NCBI GenBank assembly: GCA_946478985.1
Contig: CAMLDZ010000090.1
Location: 1 to 12,248, forward strand
Direction of reading: 5' to 3'
DNA: 12,248 bases
DNA from: an uncultured Solimonas sp.
GTDB lineage: Bacteria > Pseudomonadota > Gammaproteobacteria > Nevskiales > Nevskiaceae
Below, one piece after another: positions 1 to 8,100 of the stretch. The translations under genes were made by a program, and so were the position numbers. Below the pieces are notes generated by a model, which was given only the letters and a program-made list of their open reading frames with translations, made no database searches and was not told where the DNA came from. Every line of letters starts with the position of its first letter. The stretch's first letter is position 1.

Positions 1-315
1 CTACTCCACGAACACGGCGGTGCCGTAGGCCATCACCTCGGCGGCGCCGGAGGCGATGTTGGAGGTCGAGAAGCGGATGTTGACGACCGCGTTGGCGCCG
101 ACCGCCTTGGCCTGCTGCACCATGCGGTCCACCGCCTCGCGGCGCGATTCGTTGAGCAGCTCCGTATAGGCCTTGAGTTCACCGCCGACGAAGTTCTTGA
201 AACCGGCCAGCAGATCCTTGCCGGCGTGCTTGCTGCGTACCGTCGAGCCCTGCACCAGGCCCAGGTGGCGCACGATGGTGCGGCCGGGAAGGACTTCGAG
301 ATTGCTGAGTTCCAT
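1..315 (-). CDS. YbjQ/UPF0145 family protein
   Basis: A complete 104-residue protein, with its TAG stop on the first bases of the window. It matches the YbjQ (UPF0145) family in length (about 100-110 residues) and in its features: an N-terminal strand with an R-x-L-G-x-V-x-G-like segment, a central amphipathic helix rich in Lys/Glu (about residues 40-70), and an A-V-G-A-N-A-V-V-N-I-R-F strand near residues 71-83 before a G-T-A-V-x-V end. Members are small pentamer-forming cytosolic proteins sometimes labelled 'heavy-metal-binding', but no enzymatic role is established. There is no signal peptide and no Cys. The ATG at 315 has only a weak purine stretch upstream. It follows the ferritin-like gene on the same strand, separated by a terminator-like hairpin that ends 14 nt before this start, so it may have its own promoter or depend on read-through. 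Family assignment is confident; function is unknown. Confidence 0.88.
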   Translation of the reverse strand: MELSNLEVLPGRTIVRHLGLVQGSTVRSKHAGKDLLAGFKNFVGGELKAYTELLNESRREAVDRMVQQAKAVGANAVVNIRFSTSNIASGAAEVMAYGTAVFVE

Positions 316-329
316 CGATCTGCGCTCGC

Positions 330-355
330 AAAAAGACAGCCGCCGAGCTGGCGGC
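330..355 (-). terminator. Rho-independent terminator after the ferritin-like gene
   Basis: Read on the minus strand, a 6-bp GC stem (GCCGCC/GGCGGC, 339-344 with 350-355) with a 5-nt loop is followed after TGTC by five T residues (330-334). This is the arrangement of an intrinsic terminator, about 85 nt past the ferritin stop. It ends only 14 nt before the ATG of the YbjQ-family gene, so it could equally be a leader hairpin of that gene. The stem is short and the U-tract modest. Confidence 0.5.
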
Positions 356-440
356 GGCCCTCAGTTTAGGAGAGATCGGCGATGCGATTGTGTCCGTCGA
401 TCCTGCCCGCAAGGTCCGCTCAGACACTCCGGCGGCCGGC

Positions 441-917
441 TCAGCCGATCGAGCCGATCTGCGACTGCTGGTAGTTCTGCAAGCCCATCAGGCGGATCAG
501 GCCGAGCTGCTGTTCCAGCCAGTAGGCGTGGTCTTCCTCGGTGTCGCGCAGCTGCGGCAGCAGGAGGTCGCGGGAGACGTAATCGCGCTCGCGCTCGCAG
601 AGGTCGATCGCCGCCTGCAGGTCGCCGCGCACCTTGTACTCGGTGGCCAGGTCCTTCTGCAGCATGTCCTCGACGTCCTGCCCCGGCGTGAACGGCAGCG
701 GCCGCATGTCCGGCTCGCCGTCGAGGAAGAAGATGCGCTTGAGCAGCGCATCGGCGTGCTGGGTCTCTTCCTGCATCTCGTGGTCGAGACGCTCGTAGAG
801 CTTCTTGAGACCCAGATGGCCGTAACGGCGTGAATGGATGAAGTACTGGTCACGCGCGCTCAGCTCACCGCGCAGCAGTTCCTTCAAGCACGCCACCACC
901 GCCGTATTGCCTTGCAT
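441..917 (-). CDS. Bacterioferritin-family iron storage protein (FtnA/non-heme type)
   Basis: A 158-residue protein, the same length as E. coli Bfr, that would assemble into a 24-subunit cytosolic iron-storage cage. The start at 917 (M-Q-G-N) matches the family's usual N-terminus; the frame stays open 23 codons further upstream, but those residues do not look like ferritin. The di-iron ferroxidase ligands can be placed: E18, E51, H54, E93 (Bfr Glu94), E127 and H130, in the motifs E-E-T-Q-H-A-D and D-T-E-E-D-H. The position of Bfr Met52, the axial heme ligand contributed by each subunit at the two-fold interface, is Thr here. That is the pattern of the FtnA/BfrA type in Pseudomonas (no Met52), as recalled from memory. 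The ferroxidase centre therefore looks complete, but a homomer should not bind heme through this site. It might form mixed cages with a Met52-containing subunit encoded elsewhere. It lies downstream of fumC, separated by a hairpin and a promoter-sized gap. Confidence 0.92.
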   Translation of the reverse strand: MQGNTAVVACLKELLRGELSARDQYFIHSRRYGHLGLKKLYERLDHEMQEETQHADALLKRIFFLDGEPDMRPLPFTPGQDVEDMLQKDLATEYKVRGDLQAAIDLCERERDYVSRDLLLPQLRDTEEDHAYWLEQQLGLIRLMGLQNYQQSQIGSIG

Positions 918-943
918 GACACGCATCCCGTCCGCGAAAAGAT

Positions 944-958
944 GCGGCAGTATGCCGC
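944..958. promoter_or_regulatory. Inverted repeat upstream of the ferritin gene, overlapping a possible -10
   Basis: A perfect 6-3-6 palindrome (GCGGCA, 3 nt, TGCCGC) is centred about 34 nt before the ferritin ATG. On the minus strand it contains CATACT (949-954), a plausible -10 element. I see no convincing -35; the best nearby hexamer is TCGTCA at an 18-bp spacing. It could be an operator or chance in GC-rich DNA. It does not resemble a Fur box. Confidence 0.25.
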
Positions 959-1011
959 GCGATTTTTGCCGATGACGAAAAGGCAAACGCAGCGATAGCC
1001 GTTCTCAGGCT

Positions 1012-1037
1012 GGTGACGGGCCGGGCGGCCCGTCACC
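1012..1037 (-). terminator. GC-rich hairpin just after fumC
   Basis: A perfect 11-bp stem (GGTGACGGGCC pairing with GGCCCGTCACC) with a 4-nt loop begins 10 nt past the fumC stop codon. No T-tract follows on the minus strand, so it is not a canonical intrinsic terminator. It may end transcription weakly or protect the 3' end of the fumC mRNA. Confidence 0.5.
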
Positions 1038-1047
1038 GACGCTCGGC

Positions 1048-2433
1048 CTAGCGGCCGACCATGTTGCCCGGCACCACCCACTGGTCGAACTGCTCGCCGG
1101 TGACGTGGCCGGAAGCGATCGCGGCCTCGCGCAGGCTCGTGCCTTCCTTGTGCGCCTTCTTGGCGATGAAGGCGGCCTTGTCGTAGCCGATGTGCGTGTT
1201 GAGCGCGGTCACCAGCATCAGCGAGCGCGTCACCAGCTCGTCGATGCGCGCACGGTTGGGCTCGATGCCGACGGCGCAGTGGCTGTTGAAGCTGAGCATG
1301 CCGTCGGCCAGCAGGCGCACGCTCTGCAGGAAGTTGTGCGAGACCATCGGCCGGAAGACGTTGAGCTCGAAGTTGCCGGACGCTCCGCCGATGTTGATCG
1401 CCACGTCGTTGCCGAGCACCTGCGCGGCGAGCATGGTCAGCGCCTCGCTCTGCGTCGGATTGACCTTGCCCGGCATGATCGACGAGCCCGGCTCGTTCTC
1501 CGGAATGCTGAGCTCGCCGATGCCGCTGCGCGGGCCGCTGGCCAGCCAGCGCACGTCGTTGGCGATCTTGTTGAGGCTGGCCGCCAGCGTCTTCAGCGCG
1601 CCGTGCGCGTGCACCAGCGCATCGCAGCTGGCCAGCGCCTCGAACTTGTTCGGCGCGGTGACGAAGGGCAGGCCGGTGAGGCGCGCCAGTTCCTCGGCCA
1701 CCGCCGCGGCATAGCCCTTGGGCGCGTTGAGGCCGGTGCCGACCGCGGTGCCGCCGAGCGCCAGTTCGTGGAGATGCGGCAGCGCCGCGCGCACGTGGCG
1801 CTCGCCGTGATCGAGCTGCGCGACCCAGCCGGAGATTTCCTGGCCCAGCGTCAGCGGCGTGGCGTCCTGCAGGTGCGTGCGGCCGATCTTGACGATGTCG
1901 TCGAAGGCTTCGGCCTTGGCCGCCAGCGTCGCACGCAGCGTGGCTAGGGCCGGCAGCAGCTTGTGGGTCAGCGCCTCGACGGCGGCGACATGCATCGCCG
2001 TCGGGAACACGTCGTTGCTCGACTGGCTGCGGTTGACGTCGTCGTTGGGATGCACGAGGCGCCTGTCGCCGCGCTCGCCGCCGAGCAGTTCGCTGGCACG
2101 GTTGGCGATCACCTCGTTGAGGTTCATGTTGGTCTGCGTGCCGGAGCCAGTCTGCCAGACCACCAGCGGGAACTCGTCCGGATGCCGGCCGGCGATGATC
2201 TCGTCGGCGGCCTGGATGATCGCCAGCGTCTTGTTCTCGTCCTGCAGGCCCAGCGCGTGGTTGACGGCGGCGCTGGCGCGCTTGACCTGCGCCAGCGCGC
2301 GAATGATCTCGCGCGGCTGGCGCTCGCCGGAGATGTCGAAGTTCTGCAGCGAGCGCTGCGTCTGCGCGCCCCACAGCTTGTCGGCGGGGACTTCGATCGG
2401 GCCAAAGCTGTCGCGTTCGGTTCTGGTGCTCAT
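1048..2433 (-). CDS. fumC: Class II fumarate hydratase
   Basis: Fumarase C interconverts fumarate and L-malate in the TCA cycle as a cytosolic homotetramer without an iron-sulfur cluster, unlike class I fumarases. The protein is 461 residues, close to E. coli FumC. The superfamily signature [11 protein letters not shown] is at residues 316-326, placing the catalytic serine at S317/S318. The other active-site histidine is H187, in [10 protein letters not shown]. The substrate-binding motifs [13 protein letters not shown] (about 95-107) and [11 protein letters not shown] (about 136-146) are also present, separating it from aspartase, adenylosuccinate lyase and argininosuccinate lyase. The start gives the usual N-terminus (R-x-E-x-D-x-F-G-x-I-x-V-P). 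It is divergent from the FAD dehydrogenase gene. In enterics fumC belongs to the SoxRS regulon; no SoxR-type promoter is visible here. Confidence 0.97.
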   Translation of the reverse strand: MSTRTERDSFGPIEVPADKLWGAQTQRSLQNFDISGERQPREIIRALAQVKRASAAVNHALGLQDENKTLAIIQAADEIIAGRHPDEFPLVVWQTGSGTQTNMNLNEVIANRASELLGGERGDRRLVHPNDDVNRSQSSNDVFPTAMHVAAVEALTHKLLPALATLRATLAAKAEAFDDIVKIGRTHLQDATPLTLGQEISGWVAQLDHGERHVRAALPHLHELALGGTAVGTGLNAPKGYAAAVAEELARLTGLPFVTAPNKFEALASCDALVHAHGALKTLAASLNKIANDVRWLASGPRSGIGELSIPENEPGSSIMPGKVNPTQSEALTMLAAQVLGNDVAINIGGASGNFELNVFRPMVSHNFLQSVRLLADGMLSFNSHCAVGIEPNRARIDELVTRSLMLVTALNTHIGYDKAAFIAKKAHKEGTSLREAAIASGHVTGEQFDQWVVPGNMVGR

Positions 2434-2549
2434 TCGTGTCGGTCTCGATGAGAGGCTGGCCTCGGCGTACCGCAGCTGGGCTGGCGAGGGGTGGATGGAA
2501 TTTAGTCCAGTGCAGCGGCCTTGAGTTCACCGCCTGGCGATCGCCGGCC

Positions 2550-2578
2550 TGCACGGCGTGCCGCCGGTCTGGGACAAT
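2550..2578 (+). promoter_or_regulatory. Putative promoter of the FAD dehydrogenase gene
   Basis: A GACAAT -10 element (2573-2578), in the context GGGACAATAC, lies about 30 nt before the ATG at 2609. A weak TGCACG hexamer (2550-2555) sits 17 bp upstream. The -10 is a good match in otherwise GC-rich DNA; the -35 is poor. If real, it rules out the alternative GTG start at 2558, which lies upstream of the -10. Confidence 0.4.
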
Positions 2579-2608
2579 ACGGCGTCCTACGCGTCCGGCC
2601 GTCCCGTC

Positions 2609-4231
2609 ATGCTGCGCCTCACCGAACTCAATCTGCCGCTCGATCATCCGCCCGAGGCGCTGCCGGCGGCGATCGCCCGGCGCTTGCGCCTGCCCGACGG
2701 CGCACTGCTCAGCTTCACGGTGTTCAAGCGCGGCTACGACGCGCGCAAGAAGAACAGCGAGCTGAACTTCATCTACACGATCGACTGCGAGCTGCGCGAC
2801 GAGGCGTCGATCCTCGCCAAGTTCCAGGGCGACCGCAACGTCGGCCCGGCACCGGACACCACCTACCGGCCGGTCGGCCGTGCACCGGCGAACCTCGGCC
2901 TGCGGCCGCTGGTGATCGGCTTCGGTCCTTGCGGCCTGTTCGCGGCGCTGACGCTGGCGCAGATGGGCTTCCGGCCGATCGTGCTCGAACGCGGCCGGCC
3001 GGTACGCCAGCGCACCCAGGACACCTGGGGCCTGTGGCGCAAGCAGGTGCTGGACCCGGCGTCGAACGTGCAGTTCGGCGAAGGCGGCGCCGGCCTGTTC
3101 AGCGACGGCAAGCTGTACAGCCAGGTCAAGGACCCCAAGCATCACGGCCGCAAGGTGCTGCAGGAATTCGTGCGCGCCGGCGCGCCGGACGAAATCCTCT
3201 ACGTCAGCAAGCCGCATATCGGCACCTTCCGCCTGACCGGCGTGGTCAGCCGCATGCGCGAGGAGATCGAGGCGCTGGGCGGCGAGGTCCGCTTCGAACA
3301 GCAGGTCAGCGATCTGCTCATCGAGGACGGCCAGCTGCGCGGCGTGCAGCTGCAGGGCGGCGAGACGCTGCGCGCCGACCACGCGATCCTCGCGCTCGGC
3401 CACAGCGCGCGCGACACCTTCCGCATGGCGCATGCGCGCGGTGTCCACATGGACGCCAAGCCGTTCTCGATCGGCTTCCGCATCGAGCATCCGCAGTCGC
3501 TGATCGACCGCGCCCGGCTCGGCAAGTACGCCGGCCATCCGGCCCTCGGCGCCGCCGACTACAAGCTGGTCCATCACGCCAGCAATGGCCGCGCCGTTTA
3601 CAGCTTCTGCATGTGCCCCGGCGGCACCGTGGTCGCCGCCACCTCGGAGCCGGAGCGGGTCGTCACCAATGGCATGAGCCAGTACTCGCGCAACGAGCGC
3701 AACGCCAATGCCGGCATCGTCGTCGGCATCTCGCCGCAGGATTTCCAGGGCGACGGCCCGCTCGCCGGCATCGCCCTGCAGGAGGCACTCGAATCGCGCG
3801 CCTACACGCTCGGCGGCGGCGGCTATCTGGCCCCGGCGCAGTTGGTCGGCGACTTCATCAAGGATCAGGCCTCGACCACGCTCGGCGAGGTCGAGCCGAG
3901 CTACAAGCCCGGCGTCACGCTCGGCAGCCTGTCGCCGTCGCTGCCCGACTACGCGATCGCCGCGATCCGCGAAGCGCTGCCGGTATTCGACCGCCAGATC
4001 CGCGGCTTCGCACGGCCCGACGCCGTGCTCACCGGCGTCGAGACGCGCACCTCCTCGCCGCTGCGCATCACCCGCGGCGACAACTACCAGAGCCTCAACA
4101 CGCGCGGCCTGTATCCGGCCGGTGAAGGCGCCGGCTACGCCGGCGGCATCATGTCGGCCGGCATCGACGGCATCCGCGTCGCCGAAGCGCTCGCGCTCGA
4201 CGTGCTCGGCCGCAGCGCGCGGGCCGCCTGA
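2609..4231 (+). CDS. NAD(P)/FAD-dependent oxidoreductase (COG2509 family)
   Basis: A 540-residue cytosolic flavoprotein of the uncharacterised FAD-dependent dehydrogenase family COG2509. The N-terminal domain (about 1-90) begins M-L-R-L-T-E-L-x-L-P-L-D-H, typical of the family, and includes the conserved K-R-G-Y-D-A-R-K-K-N segment (40-49). A Rossmann dinucleotide-binding motif G-F-G-P-C-G follows at 104-109, with the acidic ribose-binding E127 in L-E-R-G. Other family blocks are N-V-Q-F-G-E-G-G-A-G-L-F-S-D-G-K-L (153-169) and a C-terminal FAD-binding stretch, G-L-Y-P-A-G-E-G-A-G-Y-A-G-G-I. I chose the ATG at 2609 over the GTG at 2558 because the family N-terminus starts here and a -10 element lies between the two. 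There is no clear Shine-Dalgarno. Electron acceptor and substrate are unknown; the similarity to HI0933/geranylgeranyl-reductase-like proteins does not define a reaction. Confidence 0.9.
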   Translation: MLRLTELNLPLDHPPEALPAAIARRLRLPDGALLSFTVFKRGYDARKKNSELNFIYTIDCELRDEASILAKFQGDRNVGPAPDTTYRPVGRAPANLGLRPLVIGFGPCGLFAALTLAQMGFRPIVLERGRPVRQRTQDTWGLWRKQVLDPASNVQFGEGGAGLFSDGKLYSQVKDPKHHGRKVLQEFVRAGAPDEILYVSKPHIGTFRLTGVVSRMREEIEALGGEVRFEQQVSDLLIEDGQLRGVQLQGGETLRADHAILALGHSARDTFRMAHARGVHMDAKPFSIGFRIEHPQSLIDRARLGKYAGHPALGAADYKLVHHASNGRAVYSFCMCPGGTVVAATSEPERVVTNGMSQYSRNERNANAGIVVGISPQDFQGDGPLAGIALQEALESRAYTLGGGGYLAPAQLVGDFIKDQASTTLGEVEPSYKPGVTLGSLSPSLPDYAIAAIREALPVFDRQIRGFARPDAVLTGVETRTSSPLRITRGDNYQSLNTRGLYPAGEGAGYAGGIMSAGIDGIRVAEALALDVLGRSARAA

Positions 4232-4315
4232 GTTTTCAGGCGCGCCACCAAGCATTTCTCCTATCATTCGCCGCCGCACCGCAGCACGGCACTCTCCACT
4301 TCGATCGGAACGACA

Positions 4316-4657
4316 ATGAAGCCATTGCCACCATGCCCCCGCTGCCGAATGGAGAACACCTATCCCGACGCCGGCCTTCTGATCTGCGCTGATTGCGGCC
4401 ACGAGTGGGATCCGGCGGAATCCGCCGTCGCGGTCGAGGACGACCGGCTGATCGTCAAGGACGCAAACGGCAATCTGCTCGCCGACGGCGACGCCGTGGT
4501 GTTGATCAAGGATCTCAAGGTCAAGGGCTCGTCCACCACACTCAAGGGCGGCACCAAGATCCGCAACATTCGCCTGGTCGGCGGCGATCACGAGATCGAC
4601 TGCAAGATTGACGGGACGAGTTATATGCTCAAGGCGATGTACATGAAAAAGGCCTGA
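4316..4657 (+). CDS. yjdM: YjdM/PhnA family zinc-ribbon protein
   Basis: A 113-residue protein closely resembling E. coli YjdM (111 residues, historically PhnA). An N-terminal zinc ribbon uses C7-x2-C10 and C24-x2-C27. The PhnA domain follows, with its hallmark [15 protein letters not shown] (about residues 43-57), K-D-L-K-V-K-G-S-S and [10 protein letters not shown]. The old 'alkylphosphonate uptake' name comes from linkage to the phn operon in E. coli, and the protein has no demonstrated role in phosphonate metabolism; no phn genes are nearby here. The start is supported by CGGAA (4306-4310), five nt before the ATG. A -10-like TATCAT at 4262-4267 could belong to its promoter, but no -35 partner is evident. 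The stop is followed directly by the promoter region of the next gene. Confidence 0.93.
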   Translation: MKPLPPCPRCRMENTYPDAGLLICADCGHEWDPAESAVAVEDDRLIVKDANGNLLADGDAVVLIKDLKVKGSSTTLKGGTKIRNIRLVGGDHEIDCKIDGTSYMLKAMYMKKA

Positions 4658-4661
4658 AGGC

Positions 4662-4690
4662 TTCGCGACGAGCCGCATCGGCGCTACAGT
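4662..4690 (+). promoter_or_regulatory. Putative sigma-70 promoter of the ABM-domain gene
   Basis: TTCGCG (4662-4667) and TACAGT (4685-4690) are separated by exactly 17 bp and lie 30 nt before the ATG at 4720. Both hexamers are partial matches to the sigma-70 consensus, but the spacing and position are right. Confidence 0.4.
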
Positions 4691-4719
4691 CCGCGTCCCG
4701 CCCGCCGGAGACCACCCCG

Positions 4720-5022
4720 ATGTTCGTCGCCATGAACCGTTTCAGGATCGCCCTCGGCCGCGAGGACGATTTCGTCGCCGTCTGGAAGAACCGCGACAGC
4801 CATCTCGACGGCGTGCCCGGCTTCAAGGCCTTCCAGCTGCTGCGCGGCGCGAGCACCGACGAGCACACGCTGTTCGCCTCGCACTCGATCTGGGAATCGC
4901 GCGCGGCCTTCGAGGCCTGGACGCATTCCGAGGCCTTCCGCCTCGCCCACCGCAACGCCGGCGACACCAAAGGCATCTACCTGGGACATCCGCAGCTGGA
5001 GCTGTTCGAGTCGGTGCTGTAG
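4720..5022 (+). CDS. ABM-fold monooxygenase, candidate heme-degrading (IsdG/HmoA-like)
   Basis: A 100-residue protein of the antibiotic-biosynthesis-monooxygenase superfamily, a dimeric ferredoxin-like alpha/beta barrel. Its features match the heme-degrading branch: the N-terminal strand carries N6, and the helix running W58-E-S-R-A-A-F-E-A-W67...H77 aligns without gaps to the corresponding IsdG segment, placing W67 and H77 where IsdG has its ruffling Trp and heme-ligand His. Many proteins of this small group are annotated only as 'ABM domain', and the heme assignment rests on these three residues. The start at 4720 has a GGAG (4707-4710) nine nt upstream; an internal ATG at 4732 is less well placed. 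There is no signal peptide, so it is cytosolic. If active, it would open heme and release iron, compatible with the ferritin gene about 4 kb away, but there is no operon link. It converges on the RND operon across a palindromic element. Confidence 0.82.
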   Translation: MFVAMNRFRIALGREDDFVAVWKNRDSHLDGVPGFKAFQLLRGASTDEHTLFASHSIWESRAAFEAWTHSEAFRLAHRNAGDTKGIYLGHPQLELFESVL

Positions 5023-5028
5023 CCGCCG

Positions 5029-5130
5029 CCCCTCATCCGTCCCTGCAGGACACCTTCTCCCCGCGCGCGGGGAGAAGGAAGAAGAGCTCCCCTCTCCCGC
5101 TTGCGGGAGAGGGGTTGGGGGTGAGGGAGA
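5029..5130. repeat. REP-like palindromic element between convergent genes
   Basis: This block fills nearly all the space between two convergent stop codons: it starts 6 nt after the ABM stop and touches the RND permease stop. It holds a small hairpin (GTCC/GGAC, 5039-5051), a perfect 26-bp palindrome (5053-5078, C-C-T-T-C-T-C-C-C-C arms around a GC core), and an 11-bp stem capped by a CTTG tetraloop (5089-5114), followed by a TTGGGGGTGAGGGAG tail. This organisation strongly resembles dispersed palindromic intergenic repeats that recur in many GC-rich proteobacteria and that, when translated, give the spurious P-Q-P-L-S-R-K-R-E-R-G peptide. Here it can act as a bidirectional terminator for both genes. 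Copy number in this genome cannot be judged from one window. Confidence 0.8.
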
Positions 5131-8100
5131 TCAGCCGCCTTCCGGCAGCGCCTGCACCAGCGCCGCCTCATTGCGCCGCCGATGATCCGCCGCGATCAGC
5201 GCATAGAACGCCGGCACCACGAACAACGTGAACACGGTGCCGATCACCATGCCGGCGACCAGCACGATGCCGATGCTGTTGCGCGCCGCAGCGCCGGGGC
5301 CGGACACGAACACCAGCGGCAGGTGGCCGAACACCGTCGCCGCCGAGGTCATCAGCACCGGCCGCAGGCGCGTCAGCGAGGCCTCGCGCAGCGCCTGCAG
5401 TTTGTCGCGGCCCTGCTCCTGCAGCGTGTTGGCGAACTCGACGATGAGGATGCCGTTCTTGGCGATCAGCCCCACCAGCGTGATCAGACCGACCTGCGAG
5501 TAGATGTTGATGGTGGTCAGGCCGAGGAAGCTGAACAGCAGTGCCGCCGAAATCGCCAGCGGCACCGAGCCGAGCAGCACGATCAGCGGATCGCGGAAGC
5601 TGCGGAACTGCGCGGCCAGCACCAGATAGATCAGCACCACCGCGAAGCCCAGCGTCACCGTCAGTGCCGAGGCCTCGTGGCGCAGCTGCCGCGATTCACC
5701 GGCGTAGTCGATGCTCAGGCCCGGCTGCGTGGCGGCGGCGGCTTCGAGCACGCGCAGGCCTTCCTCCTTGGTCACGCCCGGCAGCACGCCGCCGAACACG
5801 CGCACTGCGTTGCGCTGCTGGAAGCGCATCAGCGCGCGCGGCGCGCTGCGCGTCTCGACACTCGTGAATGCCGACACCGGCACCAGATCGCCGGACGGCG
5901 TGCGGATCTTCAGGTCCAGCAGCGGCTCCAGCGTGCGGCGGCCCTCGCGGCCGATCTGCGGAATCACCTTGTAGCTGCGGTCCTGCCAGTTGAAGCGGTT
6001 GACGTAGTTGCCGCCGAGCAGCGTGCCCAGCTCGGCACCGACGCCGGCCAGATCCAGGCCCAGATCGGCGACGCGCTCGCGGTCGAGGACGATGCGTGCC
6101 TCCGGCATGTCGATCTTCAGATCCGTGTCGACGTAGAGGAACTTGCCGCTCTGCCAGCCGGCGCCGAGCACTGCGCCGACCGCCTGCAGCAGCTGCTCCG
6201 GCGGCGCCTCGCTCTGCATCACCAGCTCGACGTCGTACTGGCCCGGCGTCGGCAGCGGCGGATCCAGCCGTGGAAACACGCGCAGGCCGGGGATCTGCGA
6301 CACCGCGCCATAGACCTCGCCGTAGATCGCCTCGGTGCTGCGCTCGCGCTCGTGCCAGTGCTTGGCGTCGAGGCCGCCGAAGCCGCCCCAGTTGGCGGTC
6401 AGCGACCACATCGACTTGGCTTCCGGAAACGCCATCAGCGACTGCACGACACTGTTGAGTTCGCGATGCGTCGCCGCGATCGTCGAATCCGGCGCCGCCT
6501 CGAAATACAGGCTGATGTGGCTCTGGTCCTCGACCGGCGCCAGCTCCTGCCGCGAGTACAGATACAGCGGCACCGCCGCCAGCGCCACCAGCAGCGCGGC
6601 GACGACCACCGCGCCGCGCATCTGCAGCGCCGCGTCGAGCGCGCGTGCGTAAGTACCGCTGACCCGCGCAAACGCCCCATGGACGACGCGCGACAGCCGG
6701 CTCTCCTGCGCCTGCGTGCTGATGAAGTGCGCGCTCATCACCGGCGACAGCGTCAGCGCGACGAGGCCGGACACCACCACCGCGCCGGCCAGCGTGATCG
6801 CGAATTCGAGGAACAGCGAGCCGGTCAGTCCGCCCTGGAAGGCGATCGGCGTGTAGACCGCGGCCAGGGTGATGGTCATCGCGATGATCGGCCCGCGCAG
6901 CTCGCGCGCGCCGGCCAGCGCGGCGTCGAGCCGCGACTTGCCGGCGCGCAGATGGCGCTCGACGTTCTCGACCACGACGATGGCGTCGTCGACCACCAGG
7001 CCGACCGCCAGCACGATGGCGAGAATCGTCAGCAGGTTCAGGCTGAAGCCGAACGCGTACATGATCAGCCCGGCACCGACCAGCGACACCGGCATCGCTA
7101 CCAGCGGCACCAGCGCCGTGCGCGCCGAGCCCATGAACAGGAACACCACCAGCGCGACGATCGCCACCGTCTCCACCAGCGTGCCGCCGATGTCCTTGAG
7201 CGCCGCCTCCATGAACATGGTGCCGTCGTAGGCCATGTGCATCTCGATATCCGGCGGCATGGTCTGCGTGAGCTGCGCCATCTTCGCCTTCAGCGCATGG
7301 CCGACATCGATCTCGTTGGAGCCGATCGCCGGCCAGACGCCGAGATAGACGACCTCGCTGTCGTTGTAGGTGCCGATGTACTCCGGCTCCTCGGCGCCGA
7401 GTTCGACCTTCGCCACATCGGCCAGCCGCACCACGGCGCCATCGCGCTCGGAGACCACCAGCTGCGCGAACTCCTCGGTCGAGCGCAGATCGGTGTCGGT
7501 CAGCAGGTTGACCTGCACCAGATCGCTCTTGGTCTGGCCCAGCGCCGCCAGGTAGTTGTTGCGCAGCAGCGCGCGCTGCACGTCGCCGGGCGACAGGCCA
7601 TAGGCGGCGAGCCGGTCCGGGTCCATCCAGATGCGCATCGCCAGCGGCTGCGCGCCTTCGAAGCTGACGCGCTGCACGCCGGGCACCGTCGCCAGCTGCG
7701 GCTGCAGATCGCGCTGCAGCCAGTCGGTGATCGCCGGCGCGCTGCGCTGCCTGGAGGCGAAGGCGATGTAGAAGCTGGCGTACGGCCGGTCGGCGCGCTG
7801 CACCTCCACCGACGGCGGCTCGGCTTCCGCCGGCAGCTCGGATCGCACCTGCTGCAGCCGCGCGTTGACCTCCGACAGCGCCGCGGTGGCGCTATGGTCG
7901 AGCTGCAGGCGCACGGTGACGATGCTGGTGCCGGCACGGCTGGTCGACTCGACGGTGTCGACTCCGGAGATTGCCGAAACCACCCGCTCGATCGGCGTGG
8001 TGACGAAGCCGCGCACGGTCTCGGCACTGGCGCCGACGTAAGCCGTGGTGATCACCACCGACGAACTTTCCAGCTTGGGGTACTGCTGGATCGGCAGCGC

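Noticed and set aside
918..986. A 23-codon N-terminal extension of the ferritin frame.
   Set aside because: The extension has no ferritin similarity and covers the likely promoter and palindrome. Starting at 917 gives exactly the Bfr family length and N-terminus.
2558..2608. Upstream GTG start for the FAD dehydrogenase.
   Set aside because: It lies upstream of the best -10 element, and the 17 extra residues precede the conserved family N-terminus.
2521..4125. A 534-codon plus-strand frame overlapping the FAD dehydrogenase in another frame.
   Set aside because: Arg/Pro/Ala-rich translation without motifs. The alternative frame contains the dinucleotide-binding and family blocks.
884..4678. 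A 1264-codon open frame on the minus strand running across fumC, the FAD dehydrogenase and yjdM.
   Set aside because: It is antisense or out of frame to three clearly identified genes and gives Arg/Ala/Asp-rich sequence without family resemblance. It is a GC-skew artefact.
4977..5171. A small minus-strand frame encoding a P-H-P-Q-P-L-S-R-K-R-E-R-G peptide.
   Set aside because: This is the well-known spurious translation of the palindromic repeat at 5029-5130, not a gene.
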